Assembly: GCF_005862235.1 (NCBI RefSeq)
Contig: NZ_VCEK01000002.1
Location: 644,534-708,533 of the forward strand
Reading direction: 5' to 3'
Length of the DNA stretch: 64,000 nucleotides
Origin: Saccharomonospora piscinae
Lineage (GTDB): Bacteria > Actinomycetota > Actinomycetes > Mycobacteriales > Pseudonocardiaceae
Shown piece by piece: positions 58,553 through 64,000 of the stretch. Both the position numbers and the translations under genes were made by a program. The stretch's first letter is position 1. Each line of letters starts with the position of its first letter. The notes under the pieces were generated by a model. It made no database searches, was not told where the DNA came from, and worked only from the letters and a program-made list of their open reading frames with translations.

Positions 58553-59212
58553 ATGAGTTCTGGCGTCCTCGCTCCGAGCCTGGTGGTCGAGCTCCTCCGG
58601 GCCTACGCCGATCGGCCGGACCCCCGGTCCGTGGCGGTGGTGGGGAACCAGCCGCTGGAGCCCGACCCGGAGCGTGCGAAGACGATCGATGCCTGCGATC
58701 TGGTGGTCCGGGTCAACGGCTTCGTCTGTGACGAACCGGGCGCGCCGCCCGCCGTGGGATCGCGCACCCACGCCGTCGTGTTCAACCGCGCACTGCGCGC
58801 GACGAAGTGGGTGTTCTCGGGGTACCGGTCGAAGCTCTACCTGATGGTGGAGCCGGGCAGGCTGCACTGGGAGCCCGAGGACATCCCCGGGTGGTGGCCT
58901 GCCGATCTGGGGTTCGTGCCGGTACCGAACACCGAGGTGACGCTGCCGTTGTCGCGGGCGATGGGGTTGTCCAGCCAGCAGGAGGCGGCGTGGGCGACCA
59001 CCGGCACGATGGCGGCCTGGCTGGCCCGCACGTCGTTTCCCGGCGCGGAGCTGGTGTTGTCCGGGTTCTCGTTCCTGGACGACCCGGACCAGACCGCGTG
59101 GGAGCACGCGGCCGGCGACTCGTGCATCGTCGGTCCGGAGCACCGCATCGCGCTGGAAGGCGCGCTGCTGCGCTCCTGGGTCGACTCCGGTACCGCCCGG
59201 TTCCTCCGCTGA
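58553..59212 (+). CDS. GT29 (sialyltransferase)-like glycosyltransferase
   Basis: 219 residues, cytosolic (no signal or membrane helix). Motif L-like region at 27-56: VAVVGNQPLE then IDACDLVVRVNGF. Motif S-like region at about 147-175: WATTGTMAAWL and ELVLSGFSF. Motif VS-like GPEHRIALEG with His197 and Glu202 (HxxxxE). These three sites bind CMP-sialic acid in GT29 enzymes. It heads a cluster of pseudaminic-acid synthesis genes, which makes transfer of a CMP-nonulosonate the natural prediction. Shorter than eukaryotic GT29 (about 300 or more). Identification is by motifs; activity is inference. Confidence 0.7.
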   Translation: MSSGVLAPSLVVELLRAYADRPDPRSVAVVGNQPLEPDPERAKTIDACDLVVRVNGFVCDEPGAPPAVGSRTHAVVFNRALRATKWVFSGYRSKLYLMVEPGRLHWEPEDIPGWWPADLGFVPVPNTEVTLPLSRAMGLSSQQEAAWATTGTMAAWLARTSFPGAELVLSGFSFLDDPDQTAWEHAAGDSCIVGPEHRIALEGALLRSWVDSGTARFLR

Positions 59213-59257
59213 CGCCCGTGGAAGCACTCCCCTCTCGCACCGAAGGAAACGTCGAAC

Positions 59258-59734
59258 ATGACCTCGAACCCGCTTGCAACGTTGCGTGCCGGACTGGGCC
59301 GCAGAATCGCGCGCTTTGTGGACTTCCGCGTCGACGAGCGCACCCAGGGCAGGCTGGAGCACCACGATGTGCGCCTGCGTGAGGCGGAGGCGCGCGTCAC
59401 CGAACAGGAGCACTGCACGGTAGACCACCGGCGTCGCCTCGACGAGCTGGAGGCGGGACTGGAGCGGGTGCGCGGTGACCTGCTGTGGACCACCGGTGAG
59501 GTGCAGCGGCTCGTCCCGCACGTCGCCGCGCAGGAAGCCAGGCTCGAGGACCTGCGGGAGAGCATCGCGCTGGTGCCGGCCGGCGACGGCGGGCAGGTCG
59601 TTCAGGCCCGCACGCTCATCGAGGAGATCCAGCGCCAGCATGCCCAGCTCCGGGCGCGGCTGTCCGGCGTCGCGCGATACGAGCACCGGCTGCGGCAGCT
59701 GGAGGAACGGGCGGGCGAGACCGCCAATGGCTGA
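59258..59734 (+). CDS. Coiled-coil protein in the nonulosonic acid cluster
   Basis: 158 residues, ATG 59258. Almost entirely heptad-like: LEHHDVRLREAEARVTEQEH, RRLDELEAGLERVRGDLLW, ARTLIEEIQRQHAQLRARL. No enzyme motif. It overlaps the acetyltransferase gene by 8 bp, so it is part of the operon. Similar coiled-coil modules accompany surface-glycan transferases in actinobacteria (DUF6752-type); a scaffold or chain-length role is inference. Confidence 0.65.
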   Translation: MTSNPLATLRAGLGRRIARFVDFRVDERTQGRLEHHDVRLREAEARVTEQEHCTVDHRRRLDELEAGLERVRGDLLWTTGEVQRLVPHVAAQEARLEDLRESIALVPAGDGGQVVQARTLIEEIQRQHAQLRARLSGVARYEHRLRQLEERAGETANG

Positions 59735-60281
59735 GCGCTCCGGTGTCTCCGGTGTCTCCGGCGGCCCCGCGCTGCGGCTGCGGGAGGCGGCGGACACCGA
59801 CGCCCCGGCGTTGCTGCGCTGGCGCAACGACCCGGACACGCGGCGCTGGTCCCGGACCACCGACCCGGTGGCGCTGCCGGAGCACCGGGCGTGGCTGTCG
59901 CGGGTGCTGGCCTCGCCGGATCGGTTGCTGCTGGTGGCGGAGTCGGCCGGGACCGCCGGTGCGGAGCTGGTGGAGGAGCCGGTCGGGATGGTGCGGTTCG
60001 ACGACGCGGGCGAGGGCTGCTGGGAGGTCAGCATCGCCGTCGCGCCGGAACACCGCGGTCGTGGCCTGGCGGCCCCGTTGCTGGCGGAGGGTGAGCGGCA
60101 GCTCCGGCACCGGCACCGCCCGGGTACGGTGGTCGCTGTGCTGGCGGTCGTCCACCGGGACAACGCGGCGTCGGTGGCCCTGTTCGAGGCGGCCGGTTAC
60201 CGCCCGGACGGTGTGGCCGACGCGGCAGGGGACTTCCTCCGCTTCGTCAGGGCGCAATCCATCGACGGGAGTGAGCGATGA
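59727..60281 (+). CDS. pseH: GNAT acetyltransferase, PseH-like
   Basis: 184 residues, ATG 59727. RimJ/PseH-type N-terminus LRLREAADTDAPALLRWRND and acetyl-CoA-binding APEHRGRGLAAPLL. In pseudaminic acid synthesis PseH N-acetylates the 4-amino group of UDP-4-amino-6-deoxy-AltNAc. Assignment rests on the cluster (PseB, PseC, PseI, PseF neighbours). Overlaps pseI by 4 bp (ATGA). Confidence 0.78.
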   Translation: MAERSGVSGVSGGPALRLREAADTDAPALLRWRNDPDTRRWSRTTDPVALPEHRAWLSRVLASPDRLLLVAESAGTAGAELVEEPVGMVRFDDAGEGCWEVSIAVAPEHRGRGLAAPLLAEGERQLRHRHRPGTVVAVLAVVHRDNAASVALFEAAGYRPDGVADAAGDFLRFVRAQSIDGSER

Positions 60282-61327
60282 CGTCGATCCGCATCGGCGG
60301 CCACGAGATCGGACCGGACCAGCCGCCGTTCGTGATCGCGGAGGTGTCCGGCAACCACAACGGCAGCCTGGATCGCGCGCTCGACATCATCGACGCGGTC
60401 GCCGGAACGGGTGCCCAGGCGGTGAAGCTCCAGACCTACCGGCCGGACACGATCACGATCGACGTGGACACGCCCGCGTTCCGGATCGGCGACGACCACG
60501 AGCTGTGGAGCGGGCAGAACCTGTACTCGCTGTACGAGCGGGCGCACACGCCGTGGGAGTGGCACGAGGCGCTGTTCGAGCGCGCGCGCTCGCACGGCAT
60601 GGAGGTCTTCTCCAGCCCCTTCGACCCGACCGCCGTGGAGCTGCTCGAGTCGCTGGACGCGCCCGCCTACAAGATCGCCTCGTCGGAGATCGTGGACCTG
60701 CCGCTGATCGAGCTGTGCGCGCGCACGGGCAAGCCACTGGTGATCTCGACGGGCATGGCGACCGTCGCCGAGATCGACGCGGCCGTGCGCACGGCGAGGG
60801 CGGTCGGCAACGAGCAGGTCCTGGTGCTGGGCTGCACGGCGTCGTACCCGGCTCCCGCGTCGGACAGCAACCTGCGGTCGCTGCCCGTGCTGGCCACCGC
60901 GTTCGGCACGCCGGTCGGGCTGTCGGACCACACTCCGGGCATCGGCGCTCCCGTCGCGGCGGTGGCGCTGGGGGCGTGCGCGATCGAGAAGCACGTCACA
61001 CTCGCCCGCGACGACGGCGGCGTGGATTCGGCGTTCTCGCTGGAGCCCGCCGAGCTGGCCGCGCTGGTCACCGAGACCCGGCGGGCGTGGGAGGCGCTGG
61101 GGGAGGCCAGGATCGGCCCGAAGGCCAGTGAGCGGGAGGGGCTGCGGCTGCGCCGCTCGCTCTACGTCGTCGCGGACGTGCAGGCGGGCGACGAGGTGAC
61201 CGAGCACACGGTGCGCTCGATCCGGCCGGCCGGAGGACTGCCGCCCGCCGAGCTGACCACTCTGCTGGGTCGCACCTTCCGCACCGACGTCGCGAAGGGC
61301 ACGCCCCTGACCTGGGACCTGGTGTAG
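60278..61327 (+). CDS. pseI: Pseudaminic acid synthase (NeuB family)
   Basis: 349 residues. TIM barrel (1-280): FVIAEVSGNHNGSLDRAL, AVKLQTYRPDTIT, VFSSPFDPTAVELLESL, APAYKIASSEIVDLPLI, LVISTGMAT and DGGVDSAFSLEP, followed by a C-terminal SAF (antifreeze-like) domain RLRRSLYVVADVQAGD. The wording of the barrel is closer to PseI than to sialic acid synthase. It condenses phosphoenolpyruvate with the 6-deoxy-hexose to make pseudaminic acid. Converges with pseC with 4 bp between stops. Confidence 0.88.
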   Translation: MTSIRIGGHEIGPDQPPFVIAEVSGNHNGSLDRALDIIDAVAGTGAQAVKLQTYRPDTITIDVDTPAFRIGDDHELWSGQNLYSLYERAHTPWEWHEALFERARSHGMEVFSSPFDPTAVELLESLDAPAYKIASSEIVDLPLIELCARTGKPLVISTGMATVAEIDAAVRTARAVGNEQVLVLGCTASYPAPASDSNLRSLPVLATAFGTPVGLSDHTPGIGAPVAAVALGACAIEKHVTLARDDGGVDSAFSLEPAELAALVTETRRAWEALGEARIGPKASEREGLRLRRSLYVVADVQAGDEVTEHTVRSIRPAGGLPPAELTTLLGRTFRTDVAKGTPLTWDLV

Positions 61328-61331
61328 TCCC

Positions 61332-62468
61332 TCACTCGCCGAAGAAGCCGCGCACCGCGTCGATGACCCGGTCGACGTCGCTGTCGGTGAGGTCGGCGAA
61401 CAGCGGCAGCGACAGCTGCTGGGCGTAGAAAGCCTCCGCGTTCGGGCACAGGCCGCGCCGGTAGCCGAGGTCGGCGAACACGGGATGCCAGTACGCGGGG
61501 ATGTAGTTGACCTGCACCCCGATGCCATGGGCGCGGAGGTGCTCGAACAGGGCCCTGCGCCTGCCGTCCAGTACGCGCAGCGCGTAGAGGTGCCACATCG
61601 GATCGGCCCCGTCGCGGCGCGCGGGGGTGAGCACACCCGGCACGTCGGCCAGTGCCGCGTCGTAACGGGCGTGGATCTCGGCTCGCCGCCGCCGGAACGC
61701 GGCGAGCCTGCCGAGCTGGCTGCTGCCCAGCGCGCACAGCACGTCGGGCAGCCGGTAGTTCAGGCCGAACTCGTGGACCTCCTGGTGCCAGGCTCCCTCG
61801 TCGGGGTGGCGCTGGCGGTCGCGGTCGCGCACGAGCCCGTGGTTGCGGAAGGCCCGCGCGCGGTCCAGCAGCTCGGGCGAGGGGCTGGCGACCGCGCCGC
61901 CCTCGGCGGTGGTGAGGTTCTTGGTGGCGAAGAACGAGAACGTGGTGAGGTCGGCCAGCGAGCCGACGGGCCGTTCGTGCCACCGGCTCCCGATCGAGTG
62001 CGCGGCGTCCTCCAGCAGCAGCGAGCCCGCCGTGTCCGCGACCTCGCGCAGCGCGTCCAGCTCGGCCGGGTGGCCCGCGTAGTCGACGGCGGCGAGCACC
62101 CGGGTGCGGTCGGTGACGGCCGTCCGCGCGGCGGCGGGGTCGAGGTTGCCCGTGTCGAGTTCGACGTCGGCGAACACCACGGTGGCGCCGTGCAGTGCGG
62201 CGGTGGCGGCGGTGGCGACGAACGTCAACGGACTGGTGACGACCTCGTCGCCCGCGCCGACACCCGCGGCGGCGTAGGCGACGTGCAGCGCGGCGGTTCC
62301 CGACGTCACCGCCACGGTGGGGGTGCCGCCGGTGTGCCCGGCGAGGTCGGCCTCGAAGCGGGTGACGGCGGGACCGGTGGTCAGCCAGTCACCCCGCAGC
62401 ACGGCGGCGACGGCGTCGAGGTCCTCGTCGGCGACCGACTGGCGCCCGTACGGCAGGAAGTCAGTCAT
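61332..62468 (-). CDS. pseC: PLP-dependent nucleotide-sugar aminotransferase, PseC-like
   Basis: 378 residues, DegT/DnrJ/EryC1 family. Starts MTDFLPYGRQSVADEDLDAV; PLP Lys in FSFFATKNLTTAEGG, Asp in LLEDAAHSIGS. Converts the 4-keto sugar made by PseB to UDP-4-amino-4,6-dideoxy-AltNAc with glutamate. Overlaps pseB by 8 bp, giving an operon pseB-pseC opposite to pseH-pseI. ArnB/LegC-type activity is the alternative; the PseB partner argues for PseC. Confidence 0.85.
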   Translation of the reverse strand: MTDFLPYGRQSVADEDLDAVAAVLRGDWLTTGPAVTRFEADLAGHTGGTPTVAVTSGTAALHVAYAAAGVGAGDEVVTSPLTFVATAATAALHGATVVFADVELDTGNLDPAAARTAVTDRTRVLAAVDYAGHPAELDALREVADTAGSLLLEDAAHSIGSRWHERPVGSLADLTTFSFFATKNLTTAEGGAVASPSPELLDRARAFRNHGLVRDRDRQRHPDEGAWHQEVHEFGLNYRLPDVLCALGSSQLGRLAAFRRRRAEIHARYDAALADVPGVLTPARRDGADPMWHLYALRVLDGRRRALFEHLRAHGIGVQVNYIPAYWHPVFADLGYRRGLCPNAEAFYAQQLSLPLFADLTDSDVDRVIDAVRGFFGE

Positions 62469-63444
62469 GCTCGGCGATCAGCTTCCTGATGTCGTCGGTG
62501 GACAGCCACAGGTCGTTGGTGTCGGAGCGGTAGGAGAACCCGTCGGGCACGGGCTCGCCGCCCTCGGGCGGCTCGTAGCCCCAGCCCGCGATGTGGGGCT
62601 GCACGACGTAGCGATCACCGAGGCGCACGGTCCGCCGCGAGTCGTCGGGGGCGATCATCTCCTCGTGCAGCTTCTCGCCGGGCCGCACGCCGACCTCGTG
62701 CATGGGGTTGCCGGGGGCGATGGTCTGTGCCAGGTCCACGAGCCGCATGCTCGGGATTAGCGGCACGTACAGCTCGCCGCCGCGCATGAGGTCGAAGGAG
62801 TCCACCACAAAGCGCACGGCCTGCGGCAGGGTGATCCAGAACCGGGTCATCTCCTTGTGCGTGATCGGCAGCGACTCGCCCCGCTCGGCCAGCGAGCGGA
62901 AGAACGGGATCACGCTGCCCCGCGAGGCCATCACGTTGCCGTAGCGCACCACCGCGAACCTCGTGGGGTGCGGCGCGGCGTAGTGGTTGGCGCTGATGAA
63001 CATGCGGTCGGCACACAGCTTGGTGGCGCCGTAGAGGTTGATCGGGCTGGACGCCTTGTCGGTGGACAGGGCCACGACCCGGCGCACGCCCGCGTCGATG
63101 GCCGCCTCGATGACGTTCTGCGATCCGACCACGTTGGTCTGGACGAACTCGAACGGGTTGTACTCGCCGGTGTCGACCTGCTTCAGCGCGGCGGCGTGGA
63201 CCACGTGGTCGACGTCGTGCATGGCGCGTTCGAGCCTGCGCCGGTCCCGCACGTCGCCGATGAACCACCGCAGGCGGGGGTCGTCGCCGAACATCTGCTT
63301 GACCTCGTACTGCTTCAGCTCGTCGCGCGAGAGCACGACCAGCCTGCGCGGGTTCAGTTCGGCGAGCGCGTGGCTGATGAACGCCTTGCCGAACGAGCCC
63401 GTTCCCCCGGTGAGCAGAATGCTGGACCCGTCGAGCTCGGCCAT
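62461..63444 (-). CDS. pseB: UDP-GlcNAc 4,6-dehydratase (inverting), PseB-like
   Basis: 327 residues, ATG 63444. Extended SDR: ILLTGGTGSFGKAFISHAL (NADP), RDELKQYEVKQMF, VVHAAALKQVDTGEYNPFEF, STDKASSPINLYGATKL with catalytic Asp-Lys and YxxxK, and RYGNVMASRGSVIPFF. Soluble, lacking the membrane N-terminus of CapD, so of FlaA1/PseB type. First step of pseudaminic acid synthesis. Divergent from the cytidylyltransferase gene with 49 bp between starts. Confidence 0.92.
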   Translation of the reverse strand: MAELDGSSILLTGGTGSFGKAFISHALAELNPRRLVVLSRDELKQYEVKQMFGDDPRLRWFIGDVRDRRRLERAMHDVDHVVHAAALKQVDTGEYNPFEFVQTNVVGSQNVIEAAIDAGVRRVVALSTDKASSPINLYGATKLCADRMFISANHYAAPHPTRFAVVRYGNVMASRGSVIPFFRSLAERGESLPITHKEMTRFWITLPQAVRFVVDSFDLMRGGELYVPLIPSMRLVDLAQTIAPGNPMHEVGVRPGEKLHEEMIAPDDSRRTVRLGDRYVVQPHIAGWGYEPPEGGEPVPDGFSYRSDTNDLWLSTDDIRKLIAEHD

Positions 63445-63493
63445 TCGTAACCTCCGCGATGGTGCGTTGTTGCCGGACGCCATGATGTCACCC

Positions 63494-64000
63494 ATGCCCT
63501 CACCCGCGACCGTGAACGTCGTCATCCAGGCGCGGGCTTCGTCGACCCGGCTTCCGGGCAAGGTGCTGCGCCCGCTCGCGGGCCGCTCCGTGCTGGGCTG
63601 GGTGGTGCGCGCCGCCCGCGCGGCGCGCGGGGTGGACGGAGTCGTGGTCGCCACCTCGGACGCGCCGGACGACGACGCCGTGGCCGACGAGGCCCGTGCC
63701 TGCGGTGCGGCCGTGGTGCGGGGGCCACTGGACGATGTGCTCGCGCGCTTCCTGCTGGCGTGCGAGGCTCACCCGGCTGACGCGGTCGTGCGGTTGACGG
63801 CCGACTGCCCGCTGCACGATCCGGCGTTGCTGGAGCAGGTGGTGGCCCTGTGGCGGGCGAGCCCCGAGCTGGACTACGTGAGCACGACGCTGAGGCGCAC
63901 CCTGCCTCGCGGGTTCGATGCGGAACTGGTGCGGGTGCCGGTGCTGGCCCAGCAGGCCGGAAAGCCCCGGGGGCCGCACCGCGAGCACGTGACCTCGGGC
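63494..64000 (+). CDS. pseF: CMP-nonulosonate cytidylyltransferase-like (PseF/SpsF), 3' end outside window
   Basis: 169 residues visible, open to the window end. The N-terminus VVIQARASSTRLPGKVLRPL is the nucleotide-binding motif of the SpsF/PseF/CMP-sialate synthetase group; VVVATSDAPDDDAVA and VVRLTADCPLHDP complete the pattern. It would activate pseudaminic acid with CTP. ATG 63494 is used; in-frame ATGs at 63482 and 63485 are possible and none has a good ribosome site. The hydrolase PseG, not seen in the window, is expected beyond 64000, or fused to this gene. Confidence 0.8.
   Translation, partial: MPSPATVNVVIQARASSTRLPGKVLRPLAGRSVLGWVVRAARAARGVDGVVVATSDAPDDDAVADEARACGAAVVRGPLDDVLARFLLACEAHPADAVVRLTADCPLHDPALLEQVVALWRASPELDYVSTTLRRTLPRGFDAELVRVPVLAQQAGKPRGPHREHVTSG

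Overview
High-GC (about 70%) actinobacterial chromosome, most likely family Pseudonocardiaceae and plausibly Saccharomonospora-like. The family is inferred from cell-wall genes of the arabinogalactan type (glf, glfT1, glfT2, dprE1/dprE2, UbiA-type DPPR synthase, Emb), DUF3558 lipoproteins, EspG/WXG secretion proteins, frequent GTG starts and 4-base ATGA/GTGA overlaps. The genus cannot be proven from the sequence. From memory, the order pheA / metallopeptidase / septum-formation protein / serS / HAD / glf / PAP2 / ubiA / dprE2-dprE1 / GtrA / glfT1-ABC parallels the origin-proximal Rv378x-Rv383x region of Mycobacterium tuberculosis. The window is therefore probably within a few hundred kb of oriC, which fits a parS-like site at 5.36 kb.

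Layout. 0-3.5 kb: end of a BCCT transporter, an IdeR-box-controlled DUF2470 gene, an unknown protein plus IclR-type regulator, and a GDT1-type cation exporter. 3.5-11.7 kb: cytochrome bd oxidase (cydA, cydB, fused cydDC) followed by a GAF histidine kinase and a convergent DevR/DosR-like regulator; the cydA-cydB gap holds two perfect DnaA boxes and a parS-like site. 11.7-16 kb: tandem DUF427 protein, a degenerate UPF1-like helicase ATPase and a translationally coupled unknown protein. 16-24.5 kb: small membrane protein, AfsR/SARP regulator, coaA, macro-domain protein, pheA, MFS exporter, zincin metallopeptidase and septum-formation protein. 24.6-31.1 kb: an ATP-grasp (glutathionylspermidine-synthase-like) / DUF350 operon, haloalkane dehalogenase, ArsR-SRPBCC pair with tandem operators, serS and a DUF3558 lipoprotein. 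31.1-51.6 kb: L-2-hydroxyglutarate oxidase, HAD and LLM enzymes, and a long block for arabinogalactan synthesis. This block makes Galf (glf) and the DPA donor (UbiA, PAP2, DprE1, DprE2), possibly moves DPA (GtrA), and assembles the polymer (GlfT2, Emb and three GT-C proteins). 51.7-55.6 kb: a compact type VII secretion substrate module with locally low GC. 55.7-58.3 kb: glfT1 with the Wzm/Wzt exporter. 58.5-64 kb: a nonulosonic (pseudaminic) acid cluster (GT29-like transferase, coiled-coil protein, PseH, PseI, PseC, PseB, PseF) that runs off the window end.

Most notable: (1) parS plus paired DnaA boxes inside the cyd operon; (2) a pseudaminic acid cluster with a GT29/sialyltransferase-like enzyme carrying L, S and VS-type motifs; (3) DprE1 with Ser in place of the benzothiazinone-target Cys; (4) a self-contained EspG / YxxxE / lipoprotein / WxG module; (5) a 25-bp intergenic repeat that forms mutually exclusive hairpins; (6) a consistent set of leaderless promoters (TANNNT, about 7 nt, start codon). 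No rRNA, tRNA, CRISPR array, IS element or prophage was recognised. No stretch over 300 bp lacks a gene; the largest gaps are 58295-58552 and 3513-3751.
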